A DNA stretch of 64,000 nucleotides from Bacteroidaceae bacterium (GCA_017517605.1 JAFWYQ010000014.1:1-64000), one strand, 5' to 3'. Shown: positions 33,016 to 42,615, counted from the first letter of the stretch. The notes: a model not told the origin generated them from the sequence alone. Translations and numbers: made by a program.

Positions 33016-34491
33016 TTACAATACGTTTGGAACTTTTTCGGGTAAATGGCCACTACGGATACGCCATTCTGCAGGATATAGATTATTAGCCCGGTTTCCT
33101 ACATTTTTAACAAACCCCAAAGGTACTCCTTGGTACACGAGTAATAAATAGCCCCGAGGAGATGAATTATCCAACACGACAGCTTCATGGCGCAAATAAG
33201 AAACTGACGTTTCATAATCAACATTTACAACAGGGAATGCTAATGGATGCAAAGATGGGCTCATCGCCAATGCATGATGAGGAACCCAATCGCGCCCTTT
33301 CAATGAAGCTACAGAAATCCCGGCATGAAGAATTGTTAAATGTTTCTCTAATAAATCAACTATCCCACTCCACTTTTGGGGAAGAGCAACCACTACAGTG
33401 TCTGCTACTTTCCATGCATACGCATCGGGATTATCCAACCACATACGACAAGACTCATACGAAGGGAAAGACACTTTCTGAGATTTACCTTTCATGTCCT
33501 TACCTCTTGTACGGGAAAATTTTTGCTTTTTCTTGTCGGAATCGGGGGTATAACCCACGCTCTCCAAACAGAATGCACATTCTGTCTCATTGTCATTAAC
33601 TATCGGTTTACGCAATGCCGCCAAAAAGAATCCCTCGCCTTTGACATGTGAGGGCAAAAAGCGATAGACAGGTACGGATTCTCCACTTGTAACATCACCA
33701 CAAATCCCCCACTCTTTTTCAACTGGAACAATTAACGGCTCTGCACCCAAATGCTGCATCATCCAACGGACATTCTCCTCATCTTCCCATGCATTGTAAG
33801 TACAAGTACTGTAGATAAACAATCCGCCCGGTTTCAAACACCCCCACACATCGGAGACAATGCTACGCTGACGTTGCCAACAAATACCCACATTTTCTTT
33901 ACTCCACTCCCCTATCGAATCGGCATCCTTACGGAACATACCCTCACCTGAGCAAGGTACATCTGCCAGAATAACATCAAAAACATTAGTCAAGGGAGTA
34001 AAATCCACAGGGGCATTCTGAGTCACTACCACATCAGGGTGTCCCCATTTCACCATATTCTCGGCCAATACTTGGGCACGGGCACGAATAATTTCATTGG
34101 AAACCAACAGACTTCCTTCAGGCAAGACGGCACGTGCCAATGTAGATTTTCCCCCTGGAGCGGCACACAAATCAAGCATTGTACATGCAGTTGGCACATA
34201 TTGTTTCAGTACACGCTGAACAAACATCGACGAGGCTTCCTGCACATAATAACAACCGGCATGAAACAAGGGATCGAACGTGAAAGCAGGACGCTCAGAA
34301 AGATAATACCCATCTTCGGCCCAAGGAACAGGTTCACACGAGGATGCAGAAAGTTTATTTTTCCACTTCAACGGGTTCACACGAATACTGACAGGAGATT
34401 CCGATTGCAAGGCTTCAAAAAACAACTTATATTCGTCTTCGCCAAGCAAATCACGCATATATTCAGAGAAATCTACAGGTAATTGTACCAT
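33016..34491 (-). CDS. NOL1/NOP2/Sun-type RNA m5C methyltransferase (RsmF-like)
   Basis: A 491-residue SAM-dependent methyltransferase. The SAM-binding motif [14 protein letters not shown] lies near residues 108-121, and two catalytic cysteines appear in DVPCSGEG and [14 protein letters not shown]. The C-terminal half carries a PUA-like RNA-binding region as in RsmF/YebU, pointing to 16S rRNA cytosine methylation. The start at 34491 ([12 protein letters not shown]) follows the -7 box; upstream in-frame starts lie inside the promoter. Divergent from thyA. Confidence 0.88.
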   Translation of the reverse strand: MVQLPVDFSEYMRDLLGEDEYKLFFEALQSESPVSIRVNPLKWKNKLSASSCEPVPWAEDGYYLSERPAFTFDPLFHAGCYYVQEASSMFVQRVLKQYVPTACTMLDLCAAPGGKSTLARAVLPEGSLLVSNEIIRARAQVLAENMVKWGHPDVVVTQNAPVDFTPLTNVFDVILADVPCSGEGMFRKDADSIGEWSKENVGICWQRQRSIVSDVWGCLKPGGLFIYSTCTYNAWEDEENVRWMMQHLGAEPLIVPVEKEWGICGDVTSGESVPVYRFLPSHVKGEGFFLAALRKPIVNDNETECAFCLESVGYTPDSDKKKQKFSRTRGKDMKGKSQKVSFPSYESCRMWLDNPDAYAWKVADTVVVALPQKWSGIVDLLEKHLTILHAGISVASLKGRDWVPHHALAMSPSLHPLAFPVVNVDYETSVSYLRHEAVVLDNSSPRGYLLLVYQGVPLGFVKNVGNRANNLYPAEWRIRSGHLPEKVPNVL

Positions 34492-34517
34492 ATCTTCTAA
34501 TACAAACTTGAAAAACG

Positions 34518-34549
34518 TTGCAAAGATAAAGAAAAAGTGTACCTTTGCA
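34518..34549 (+). promoter_or_regulatory. promoter of thyA
   Basis: TTG (34518-34520), 19-bp spacer, TACCTTTGCA (34540-34549). The two divergent promoters share nearly the same 33 bp, so only one polymerase can bind at a time. Confidence 0.7.
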
Positions 34550-34550
34550 A
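34519..34550 (-). promoter_or_regulatory. promoter of the m5C methyltransferase
   Basis: Minus strand: TTG (34550-34548), 19-bp spacer, TATCTTTGCA (34528-34519). Its -33 lies within the -7 box of the thyA promoter. Confidence 0.65.
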
Positions 34551-34576
34551 CCATAAAACTCAAAAGAATCAATTAT

Positions 34577-35374
34577 ATGAAACAATATCTTGATTTGCTC
34601 GACCGTATCCTGAAAGAGGGAGTACGCAAAGATGACCGAACAGGTACGGGCATCATCAGTGTTTTCGGCCACCAGATGCGCTTCAACCTGGAAGAAGGTT
34701 TTCCCCTGTTGACCACAAAAAAACTACACTTGAAATCCATCATCCACGAACTGCTTTGGTTCCTGCAAGGCGATACCAACGTAAAGTACTTGCAAGAAAA
34801 TGGTGTACGTATCTGGAACGAATGGGCTGACCCCGAAACCGGCGACTTAGGCCACATCTATGGCTACCAATGGCGTTCGTGGCCCGATTATAAAGGTGGG
34901 CACATCGACCAGATAAAGGAGGCGGTGGAGACCATCAAGAACAATCCCACCTCGCGCCGCATCATCGTAAGCGCATGGAATGTAGCGGACTTAGGCAACA
35001 TGAATCTCCCCCCGTGCCATGCCTTCTTCCAGTTCTACGTTGCCGACGGACGACTGAGTCTGCAACTCTACCAACGCAGTGCCGACAGTTTCTTGGGAGT
35101 TCCGTTCAACATTGCATCGTATGCCCTCCTGCTGATGATGATGGCACAAGTTACAGGTTTGAAAGCCGGCGACTTCGTTCACACCCTGGGCGACACGCAC
35201 ATCTACATGGATCATCTCGAACAGGTAAAACTCCAACTTACCCGCGATCCACGCCCACTTCCCACCATGCGCATCAATCCTGATGTAAAGGACATCTTCA
35301 GCTTCAAGTACGAAGACTTCCAGCTTGAGAACTACGATCCGCATCCACACATCAAAGGAAAAGTGTCAGTATAA
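34577..35374 (+). CDS. thyA: thymidylate synthase
   Basis: A 265-residue ThyA. The nucleophile is C147 in [12 protein letters not shown], preceded by the arginine pair of [11 protein letters not shown], with [18 protein letters not shown] following. It methylates dUMP to dTMP using methylene-tetrahydrofolate. The start at 34577 ([12 protein letters not shown]) is standard; an upstream frame extends into the promoter. folA, which recycles the dihydrofolate product, follows 301 bp downstream, past a 22-bp repeat array. Confidence 0.97.
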   Translation: MKQYLDLLDRILKEGVRKDDRTGTGIISVFGHQMRFNLEEGFPLLTTKKLHLKSIIHELLWFLQGDTNVKYLQENGVRIWNEWADPETGDLGHIYGYQWRSWPDYKGGHIDQIKEAVETIKNNPTSRRIIVSAWNVADLGNMNLPPCHAFFQFYVADGRLSLQLYQRSADSFLGVPFNIASYALLLMMMAQVTGLKAGDFVHTLGDTHIYMDHLEQVKLQLTRDPRPLPTMRINPDVKDIFSFKYEDFQLENYDPHPHIKGKVSV

Positions 35375-35454
35375 ATACCAATAGGACGGTTTACGGAATT
35401 CTGATGACATATTAAAGAAGAGGGAAACCATGAGTTATACTTGCACAAATATCG

Positions 35455-35591
35455 CTTAAGCGTTACTGAAATATCTCTTAAGTGATACTGAAGTTTCTCT
35501 TAAGCGTTACTGAAGTTCCTCTTAAGCGTTACTGAAGTTCCTCTTAAGCGTTACCAAAGTTCCTCTTAAGAGATAATTCGCCAAACTTAAG
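35455..35591. repeat. 22-bp tandem array, seven CTTAAG units
   Basis: CTTAAG starts at 35455, 35477 (CTTAAG), 35499, 35521, 35543, 35565 and 35586, a 22-bp period with the last step 21. Typical units continue with CGTTACTGAAGTTC. It fills most of the thyA-folA gap (35375-35675), which contains no gene and no clear -7 box. Read in reverse it resembles the array at 1-66. Confidence 0.9.
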
Positions 35592-35675
35592 AGTTATTTC
35601 ATAAGTGCCCTCCTTTAATCAGAACCTCATCATTGATAATCCGTTTCTCCCGTACCTAAACAAGTTATAACCAAT

Positions 35676-36170
35676 ATGATATCCATCATTGTTTGTATAG
35701 CCAAAAATCATGCTATCGGGCACGAGAACAAACTGCTCTACTGGTTGCCCAACGACTTGAAGCGTTTCAAGCAACTAACCACAGGACATACCATCATTAT
35801 GGGACGCCGCACTTTCGAGTCGTTTCCTAAAGGCGCATTGCCCAACCGACGCAACGTAGTTCTCTCACGCCAAACAGACATCCACTTCGAAGGAGCCGAA
35901 CACTTCCCCACCCTCGAAGAAGCATTGGCAAGTTGTCGCCCCGACGAAGACATCTTCATTATCGGTGGGGCCACAGTTTATGAACAAGCCATGCCCCTTT
36001 CCGACCGCCTGCTCATCACGCATGTTGAGGACACACCGAAGCAAGCCGATGCATTCTTCCCCATTATCGACACCGCACTATGGAAGGAAGTAAACCGCGA
36101 GGAACACGGTACTGACGAGAAGCACAATTACCCCTACGCCTTCGTGGATTATGAGAGAGTAAAAGAATAA
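35676..36170 (+). CDS. folA: dihydrofolate reductase
   Basis: A 164-residue DHFR. SIIVCIAKNHAIGHENKLLYWLPNDLKRFK at the start gives the substrate-binding loop with the catalytic acid D in PND, and GRRTFESFP and IIGGATVYEQAM the cofactor site. It reduces dihydrofolate to tetrahydrofolate with NADPH and is functionally paired with thyA upstream. Length is normal. Confidence 0.96.
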   Translation: MISIIVCIAKNHAIGHENKLLYWLPNDLKRFKQLTTGHTIIMGRRTFESFPKGALPNRRNVVLSRQTDIHFEGAEHFPTLEEALASCRPDEDIFIIGGATVYEQAMPLSDRLLITHVEDTPKQADAFFPIIDTALWKEVNREEHGTDEKHNYPYAFVDYERVKE

Positions 36171-36219
36171 GAAACAATAATCCCCGCAACTTGAATAAGG
36201 TTGCGGGGATTATTGTTTC
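36171..36219. terminator. bidirectional terminator between folA and rseP
   Basis: A perfect 20-bp inverted repeat, 36171-36190 and 36200-36219, with a 9-base loop (GC core CCCCGCAAC/GTTGCGGGG). It starts directly after the folA stop codon and ends 13 bp before the rseP stop, so it serves both convergent genes. Confidence 0.9.
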
Positions 36220-36232
36220 TCTATGTTTTAAC

Positions 36233-37591
36233 TTAGAACAAGAACCTTACCACATCGTTGAAATTGGCCCATATCATCAGACCAAAGAGGAGAACCATGC
36301 CGAAGATTTGGGCACGCTCCATAAACTTGTCACTCGGTTTGCGACGGGTGATGACTTCGTAAAGGAGGAACAACACATGACCACCGTCCAAAGCAGGGAT
36401 GGGCAAGATATTCATGAAGGCCAGAATGATGCTGAGGAAAGCAGTCATCTTCCAGAAAAGATACCAATCCCATGTGGCAGGGAAGATACTTCCGATAGTA
36501 CCAAAGCCTCCGAGACTGTTAGCACCCTCTTTGGTAAAGACATATTTAAGGTCATCAACATATCCCTTCAACACATTCATTCCGTATGCCGTACCTGCCG
36601 GGAATGATTCCCAGAAGCTATAGGTAAGACGCGTTGGCTCATAACCAATCGCAGCCACAAAGCCCAATTTGAAATCAGCATCCAACACGGCTGTCAGCGT
36701 ATCTTGTCCTCCTTGAGCGCGAGCCACGATAAACTCTACATTACGCAAAGGTAAGATATTCTCGGGCAAAGTGATGGAATCTGATTTGGCGCGCAAAGCG
36801 GCGATACACTCCGTAAACTCGTTATACGAGCCGATGGGACGGCCATTGAAAGCCAAGAACTTGTCGCCCTTCTGCAAACCGGCTTGGTCGGCAGGCGTAC
36901 CGGCAACCACACTATCCACTACGGCAGGGATGAGAATATCCACAAAGGGAGTTCCATCCTGATTCATGTGTAACAAACCGAACTCTTCGGGTATGGAGAT
37001 GGCTACTTCCTGTCCGTTGCGCATAACCGTCACCGTCTCAGCATCGGCAATGGCGCGGAACATATCAGCACCGTATTTGTCGAACGCACCTTCGTTGGTG
37101 TGCAGCAGGATGTCACCATCGCGGAATCCCATCTCCTTGGCCTGTTGGCTGAACTTCATACCATTTGTCAATTCGGGTATCGAGATATAGCTGTCGCCCC
37201 ACTTGAACATAATCATGGAGTAGATGAAGAGAGCCGCAATGAAATTGACCATCACACCGCCCACCATGATAAGCAGACGCTGCCAAGCGGGTTTGGCACG
37301 GAATTCCCACGGTTCTATGGGATGGTTCAAGTCCTCGCTACTCTGTGTCTCATCCACCATACCGGCTATCTGAACATAACCTCCCAAAGGCACCCAACCG
37401 ATGCCGTACTCCGTCTCGCTGTTCTTGGGTTTCCATTTGAAGAGCGAAAACCAAGGGTCGAAGAAAAGATAGAATTTGGTTACACGTACTTTGAATAATT
37501 TTGCAAAAAGGAAATGCCCTCCCTCGTGGATGATGACCAACAAAGCTAACGACATCATCAATTGCAGGGCACGAATCAAAACTGTTTCCAC
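36233..37591 (-). CDS. rseP: RIP metalloprotease, site-2 protease family
   Basis: A 452-residue inner-membrane zinc protease. The catalytic HEGGH (HExxH) sits in the first membrane helix near residues 20-24, with the third zinc ligand in PIPALDGGH near 400. At least one PDZ domain lies between (GTPADQAGLQKGDKFLAFNG). It cleaves membrane-bound anti-sigma factors and remnant signal peptides. It follows dxr at 20 bp, the common Bacteroidetes order, and may act on the anti-sigma factor encoded at 31989, although that is inference. Confidence 0.93.
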   Translation of the reverse strand: METVLIRALQLMMSLALLVIIHEGGHFLFAKLFKVRVTKFYLFFDPWFSLFKWKPKNSETEYGIGWVPLGGYVQIAGMVDETQSSEDLNHPIEPWEFRAKPAWQRLLIMVGGVMVNFIAALFIYSMIMFKWGDSYISIPELTNGMKFSQQAKEMGFRDGDILLHTNEGAFDKYGADMFRAIADAETVTVMRNGQEVAISIPEEFGLLHMNQDGTPFVDILIPAVVDSVVAGTPADQAGLQKGDKFLAFNGRPIGSYNEFTECIAALRAKSDSITLPENILPLRNVEFIVARAQGGQDTLTAVLDADFKLGFVAAIGYEPTRLTYSFWESFPAGTAYGMNVLKGYVDDLKYVFTKEGANSLGGFGTIGSIFPATWDWYLFWKMTAFLSIILAFMNILPIPALDGGHVLFLLYEVITRRKPSDKFMERAQIFGMVLLFGLMIWANFNDVVRFLF

Positions 37592-37611
37592 TACTGTATT
37601 ACTTTTGTTTG

Positions 37612-38781
37612 TTAATTATTATTCATCATTTCCTCCGCCACACGCCGCGCTTCGGCATCTGTGGCTACGTAATCTTCGTATGTAGGCTTGGCAATGAACT
37701 GTGTCCGCTGCATAGTCTGTTCTATCACCTCGCTCATACGCAGGAAGGGGATACGGTCCTTCAAAAAGGCAGCATTCACCACTTCGTTGGCTGCGTTCAA
37801 GATACATGCCATGTTGCCGCCACGGTGCAATGCTTCGTAGGCAAGTGCCAAGCAACGGAAACGGACGGTATCGGGCTGTTCGAAGGTGAAATTTGTAATC
37901 TTTGTAAAGTCCAAACGGTCAAACGACGCCTTCACACGGAAGGGATAAGAGAATGCATACTGGATAGGCAAGCGCATGTCGGGCACTCCGAGTTGCGCCT
38001 TTACGGCACCATCCTCAAACTGTACCATAGAGTGGATGACCGACTGGGGATGCACCACCACCTGTATCTGTTCGGGACGTACACCGAAAAGCCACTTGGC
38101 TTCGATAACCTCGAATCCCTTGTTCATCATCGAAGCCGAGTCGATGGTAATCTTGGCTCCCATGTCCCAATTGGGATGCTTCAATGCTTGCGCCTTGGTC
38201 ACATGAGCCAATTCCTCCATGGTACATTTCAAGAAGGGACCTCCCGAAGCGGTCAGCAATATCTTCTCTATGGGATTGTCCATCTCGCCTGCCAAACACT
38301 GGAAGATTGCCGAATGTTCGGAGTCAACAGGCAGGATAGGTACACGGTGCTTCAAGGCCAGTTCGTTGATGAGTTCGCCAGCCACCACCAAAGTCTCTTT
38401 GTTGGCAAGGGCAATAGGTTTGCCTGCTTGAATCGCACGCATCGTGGGGCGCAGTCCGGCATAACCCACCATAGCAGCCAACACCATGTCAACAGGACCT
38501 GCTTCGGCCACTTCACACAAAGCATCAGTTCCTGCATATACTTTGATTGGGAGGTCTGCCAAAGCCTCCTTCAACTGCTGGTACTTGGCTTCGTTGGCAA
38601 TCACCACTGCATCGGGCATGAAGCGGCGAGCCTGCTCAATGAGCAACTCCACACGATTGTTGGCCGTCAGGGCATACGCCTCATAGAGGTCGGGGTGCTC
38701 GGCTATCACCTCCAAAGCCTGTGTACCGATAGAACCGGTAGAGCCAAGAATAGCTATTCGCTTTTTCTTTATTTCTTCCAT
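37612..38781 (-). CDS. dxr: 1-deoxy-D-xylulose 5-phosphate reductoisomerase
   Basis: A 389-residue DXR. The NADPH-binding GSTGSIGTQALEV lies near residues 13-25, with ANKETLVVAGE and SEHSAIFQ near the centre and TASGGPFL after them. It makes 2-C-methyl-D-erythritol 4-phosphate, the committed step of the non-mevalonate isoprenoid pathway. The start at 38781 (MEEIKKKRIAIL) is chosen over a TTG nine bases upstream. It lies in a cluster with an M23 protein gene upstream and rseP downstream. Confidence 0.95.
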   Translation of the reverse strand: MEEIKKKRIAILGSTGSIGTQALEVIAEHPDLYEAYALTANNRVELLIEQARRFMPDAVVIANEAKYQQLKEALADLPIKVYAGTDALCEVAEAGPVDMVLAAMVGYAGLRPTMRAIQAGKPIALANKETLVVAGELINELALKHRVPILPVDSEHSAIFQCLAGEMDNPIEKILLTASGGPFLKCTMEELAHVTKAQALKHPNWDMGAKITIDSASMMNKGFEVIEAKWLFGVRPEQIQVVVHPQSVIHSMVQFEDGAVKAQLGVPDMRLPIQYAFSYPFRVKASFDRLDFTKITNFTFEQPDTVRFRCLALAYEALHRGGNMACILNAANEVVNAAFLKDRIPFLRMSEVIEQTMQRTQFIAKPTYEDYVATDAEARRVAEEMMNNN

Positions 38782-38838
38782 AATTGTCAATCTCTATCAA
38801 TAAAGGCCTCAAGGATCTTAAGGCCACTAAAGTCATGG

Positions 38839-39711
38839 TTAGAACACTATGTATTTCTCAGGATTCAGAGGCTGACCATTGTTCCACAATTCGAAATACA
38901 GATGGGGACCTGTAGAATGCACACCTTTCTTACCTGCCAGTCCGATTGCTTCTCCAGCCTTCACGGCCTGTCCTTGTCCTTTCAACAGTGCACTGCAATG
39001 CTGATAGATTGACACCAATCCTTTTTTATGTTGCAGTGCTATGACATAACCCATATCCATAGAATAACCACTCCAAAGCACCGTGCCGTCCAACGTGGCC
39101 AACACACTTGAATTGGGGCTGGTGGCAATGTCCACACCGTAATGCTGCTGTTCCACATCAAACACCGAGGCCAGAATACCACGCACCGGACAATGGAATT
39201 TCAATCCCGTCATGTCCGAACTCCCCTGGCGGGTTCCCGTCAGGTTGTATCGTTCAGCGTCTTCGTATTGAGAACGGAACAATTCTTCCCGTTCTGTTGC
39301 CTCCTCCAGCATGTCCACAGGCATTTCGCGCAAAGAATCAATGTCTGCTATTGACTGCACAGAGTCCAACTCCACACGACCGGCCAAAAGGTCCTGAATA
39401 TTCTGTACATACCGGTGCTGTTGCTCGGCCACCTGCTCCAGCGAATCCACCCGCAAAGCATTAGTCACAATGGCAGAACGCAACTCGTTGCTCATGTATC
39501 CGGGCAGATAATTCCGCAAAGGAGTGAACACCATCAGCAACGATGTAAAGAAGAACAGCAGCAACAACACGGTAAAAAGCAGCGATAGTCCGTTCAGTTT
39601 CGACACATACAAGGAGAACACCTCCTCCAAGGTGTTTTCATTCAATATTGTCAGTTTGTACTTGAACTTGATGTTGTGCCACCAATGTCTTCTCTTTCGT
39701 TTTTTTGCCAT
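38839..39711 (-). CDS. M23-type peptidase-like protein, probably zinc-deficient
   Basis: A 290-residue protein. A basic cytoplasmic start (MAKKRKRRHWW), one membrane segment near residues 45-65, a coiled region, then an M23/LytM domain from about 165. H190 and D194 (HYGVD) are kept, and H270 of the HxH motif is kept, but the second His, a zinc ligand in LytM, is Y272 (GPHLYFE). It may therefore be a non-catalytic regulator of cell-wall hydrolases, as in EnvC or NlpD. It is the first gene of the dxr-rseP cluster. Confidence 0.85.
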   Translation of the reverse strand: MAKKRKRRHWWHNIKFKYKLTILNENTLEEVFSLYVSKLNGLSLLFTVLLLLFFFTSLLMVFTPLRNYLPGYMSNELRSAIVTNALRVDSLEQVAEQQHRYVQNIQDLLAGRVELDSVQSIADIDSLREMPVDMLEEATEREELFRSQYEDAERYNLTGTRQGSSDMTGLKFHCPVRGILASVFDVEQQHYGVDIATSPNSSVLATLDGTVLWSGYSMDMGYVIALQHKKGLVSIYQHCSALLKGQGQAVKAGEAIGLAGKKGVHSTGPHLYFELWNNGQPLNPEKYIVF

Positions 39712-39729
39712 ACGTGTAAGTATATTATG

Positions 39730-39739
39730 TGCAAAAGTA
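39730..39739 (-). promoter_or_regulatory. -7 box of the M23-dxr-rseP cluster
   Basis: Minus strand reads TACTTTTGCA, about 19 bases upstream of the start at 39711. The -33 region is weak. Confidence 0.6.
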
Positions 39740-39875
39740 CACATTTCCCACCATATAACCGCATTTGTTCATGCAATTTAACGGATAAAATGCATATTAA
39801 AACCTAAAGAACCCGTTCTATTCTATTGAACAAAGGCTTCAGAAACCGGGATGCAGCGCACAATTTCTTTATTCA

Positions 39876-39947
39876 AAGATTATGAACATACATTCAAACC
39901 TTTTGAATGTATGTTTAAAGCTTTTGAACTTACGTTTAAAGGGCGTA
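39876..39947. repeat. 21-bp tandem array of TTTGAAC words
   Basis: CTTTTGAA starts at 39900 and 39921, each followed by (T/C)TACGTTTAAAG or a close form, and a diverged unit precedes them. The unit is close to self-complementary (CATTCAAA/TTTGAATG). It lies in a 580-bp gap (39712-40291) without genes. Confidence 0.65.
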
Positions 39948-40180
39948 AATAAAGAAGTGATACAAAGCATTTCAGTTTCTGCAACATAGAATAAAAGAAA
40001 GGCAAGGGGAAGAATAAAAAAGCTCAAGGTAAAGCACTTGAACTTTAAACCTTGAACTAATATTAACGCGAGTCCGATATAAGGAGCGGAACAACTACAA
40101 CTCCTCCCCTGCGCTTAGCTAATCTTTGTCAATTTCAATTCTTGATTTTTTCATACACAGAGGTTTCTTTTGTTATCGCC

Positions 40181-40262
40181 CACTGTAGGGGCAGCCCCAT
40201 ATATCTGCCCGGATATATGTCGCACTCTGCATTCGGACAGACACACAGGTCTGCCCCTACGG
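40181..40262. repeat. dispersed palindromic element, nested hairpins
   Basis: Outer arms GTAGGGGCAG (40185-40194) and CTGCCCCTAC (40251-40260) enclose inner ATATATCTGCCCGGATATAT. The right end, 40234-40262, is nearly the same as 195-223, so this is a second copy of one element. It lies just past the 3' end of the PL1 gene. Confidence 0.65.
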
Positions 40263-40291
40263 CAATGATGCAACTTATGTACAAAGATTCG

Positions 40292-42421
40292 CTACCTGCT
40301 ATACCAATAAAGCGTACGTCCACCAACGATGTACATGCCCGAAGGCAGGCCATTGAGGGCTCGTTTGTAATATACCCCCTTGCGGACAAGCTGGCCTCCC
40401 GTGGTATAAACATCCACGTACTCAGGCATCGGCTCCGCCAAAGTCTCGTCTATGCCATCGGCCTTGACGGGTATCAGTATCATCGACACCACCACCTGCT
40501 TGCCACCGAAACGAAGGCCGAAGGAACCAGTGGCAGGCTTGGCAAAACCAATCTTGTGGCTCACCACCGTGGCATTGCCGCTACCATCCTTGCGAGGGAA
40601 AATATAGTCAGTGCTGGCATAGGTCACACCATTCAGAGAGGCAATATACGAATCTCCGTCGGCATAATTGTCATATCCCGTCAACTCCACCGAAGCTATT
40701 TGCACTCCTTCGGGAAGTTTCACCGTAAAATCCACACCGCTGGAGTACTTGATACCGTTATTGTTTCCCGTGGCATACCCCTTGCTCTTGTTGTTGGTGA
40801 TGGAGTATCCGCCTTCAAAGGTCCACACCACATCGTTCTTGGCACAAGTGGCAGTCAATGACGAAATCTCAGCAGGCTGTCCAACCTCCTCTTCATCGGT
40901 AAGGATATATCCCATCGGTTCGCCACCCTCCAATCCTGCCTCCATGATGTGAGCCACCAAGCTGTTCAAGTACACCTCCAACATGGTATATCCCTCGTCG
41001 TTATGGTCATTGCGGTCAGCCGCATTGTTGGGGTTCAGTCCATTGGCAGTCTCCCACTCGTCAGGCATACCATCGCGGTCGGTATCTATAGGACAAGGCT
41101 TACTCTCCAGCGCAGGCCATGCACTCCAGTCAGCACCGGCACCGGCGGGTTTGTTGTCCGAAGGGGTATTGATGATACCCGGCTGATTGGAATTGCCAAC
41201 ACCCGTATACGAAGCTTTTCCATGACGGGCATCATACACCATCAGCGTATCTACCCAATCGCGTGAAAGAGAGGCACCCACATATTGAAGCACCTTTTCG
41301 TAAGCCTCATCGGCCGTATGCGTGGTCACATACACAAAGTCCATCGGCTCGGCCAACTTCATAGTGTCCTTGGCAACAGAGGTGTATTTGCCATCGTTAC
41401 CCGAAGCATCAATCTGATTATAGAACCCATTTGTCCAGTTATCATTGGTCACCGAAGAATGGAGGGTATTCACATTACCTTCCACATAGTAGTCGCCCCA
41501 TACGTGCTCAGTGGGTTTATAGTCCGGATAATTTGTGACATATTCCGTAGTACGCACATTAACAGCCGCAATACGTTTCTGGATGGTAGCATTACGTTTC
41601 AACGTAGCCGGTCCGGGTTTGTAGTAGTTATTGACGATGTTCACCGTCATGGCCTCACCACCGTAGCAACCGTTTCCACCCCAGTTGTAGATGACATTGT
41701 TACGCATATCCATCCGCTCGTCCAATTGTGTAGTGTAGCGTGGGCCAAGGCGTGGTGTGCGGCTATTGTGATGAATCACCAGATTGTGGTGATAGCTGAT
41801 ACCACTACCTCCCCAGTTACCGCCATAGCCGTGATTGCCCTTGGCATGTTGCGACTGATACATGCTCTGCGACGAGATACACCACTGCACCGTTGTGTTT
41901 GTACACCCACAGAAAGAGAGACATTCATCCACACTCCAGCTGACCGAGCAGTGGTCAATCATCAGGTTCTTCTGGTCGAGGCCGCCCAAACCGTCGCCCT
42001 CGTGGTCGCTGTATCGGTCGCCCAAGCGGAAGCGCATGAATCGGATAATGACATTGTTGGCATCAACCGTGAAGGGATAGTCAGCCACACAGATGCCATC
42101 ACCGGGAGCTGTCTGCCCCGCAATCGTCACATTGGCCGAACTGACCGAAAGGGGCGACTTCAAGTGTATGGTTCCCGACACATCAAACACAATCGTCTTC
42201 GTTCCTCTCTGCGCCAATGCCCAACGGAGCGAACCCTCGCCACTATCCTCCAGATTGGTCACATGATACACCTCACCACCACGACCACCGGTAACGTAGC
42301 GGCCGAAGCCCTCAGCACCGGGAAAAGCGGGAAGTTTCTCTTCCTGAGCCATCATATTGGAAACTCCAATAAAAGAACATACAAAAGAGGTGAAAACCTG
42401 TTTTAAAAATCGTTTGTTCAT
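40292..42421 (-). CDS. secreted pectate lyase, PL1-like
   Basis: A 709-residue secreted protein (signal peptide to about residue 26). From FPGAEGFGRYVTGGRGGEVYHVTNL on it is a right-handed beta-helix pectate lyase (SIRFMRFRLGD-type turns, DHCSVSWSVDE). A calcium-binding DTDRDGMPDEWE repeat follows near residue 445, then a beta-sandwich. The end (VYTTGGQLVRKG...LPSGMYIVGGR) looks like a type IX secretion sorting domain. It would cleave homogalacturonan outside or on the cell surface. Last gene of the downstream pectin operon, separated from the DUF5123-type lipoprotein by a large palindrome. The start at 42421 begins the signal peptide. Confidence 0.88.
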   Translation of the reverse strand: MNKRFLKQVFTSFVCSFIGVSNMMAQEEKLPAFPGAEGFGRYVTGGRGGEVYHVTNLEDSGEGSLRWALAQRGTKTIVFDVSGTIHLKSPLSVSSANVTIAGQTAPGDGICVADYPFTVDANNVIIRFMRFRLGDRYSDHEGDGLGGLDQKNLMIDHCSVSWSVDECLSFCGCTNTTVQWCISSQSMYQSQHAKGNHGYGGNWGGSGISYHHNLVIHHNSRTPRLGPRYTTQLDERMDMRNNVIYNWGGNGCYGGEAMTVNIVNNYYKPGPATLKRNATIQKRIAAVNVRTTEYVTNYPDYKPTEHVWGDYYVEGNVNTLHSSVTNDNWTNGFYNQIDASGNDGKYTSVAKDTMKLAEPMDFVYVTTHTADEAYEKVLQYVGASLSRDWVDTLMVYDARHGKASYTGVGNSNQPGIINTPSDNKPAGAGADWSAWPALESKPCPIDTDRDGMPDEWETANGLNPNNAADRNDHNDEGYTMLEVYLNSLVAHIMEAGLEGGEPMGYILTDEEEVGQPAEISSLTATCAKNDVVWTFEGGYSITNNKSKGYATGNNNGIKYSSGVDFTVKLPEGVQIASVELTGYDNYADGDSYIASLNGVTYASTDYIFPRKDGSGNATVVSHKIGFAKPATGSFGLRFGGKQVVVSMILIPVKADGIDETLAEPMPEYVDVYTTGGQLVRKGVYYKRALNGLPSGMYIVGGRTLYWYSR

Positions 42422-42442
42422 ATTAGTTGCATTAAACTCGTA

Positions 42443-42569
42443 TTTAGAGCAAAGAGACACAGAGTTCTAAGTTGTGAGTTCTGAATTATGAGTTTTGAGT
42501 TATAGTACCGCATGGCCACTCAAGACTCAGAACTCAGAACTCTGTGCCTCCGTATCCCTTTGCTCTAAA
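42443..42569. repeat. 127-bp imperfect palindrome with shared core
   Basis: TTTAGAGCAAAG (42443-) pairs with CTTTGCTCTAAA (-42569), and between them GAGTTCTGAGTT-type words pair with CAGAACTCAGAACTC. The centre, AGTACCGCATGGC (42504-42516), is nearly the same as the core at 5981-5993. It lies between two minus-strand genes of the pectin locus and could reduce read-through into PL1. Confidence 0.75.
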
Positions 42570-42615
42570 AAGAAACAAATTCTACATTCTTTTCAAGACA
42601 TCCGTTTCTTGTACA

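Noticed and set aside
37609..39012. 467-codon open frame antisense to dxr
   Set aside because: dxr is complete with cofactor and active-site motifs; the antisense translation is His/Cys-rich noise.
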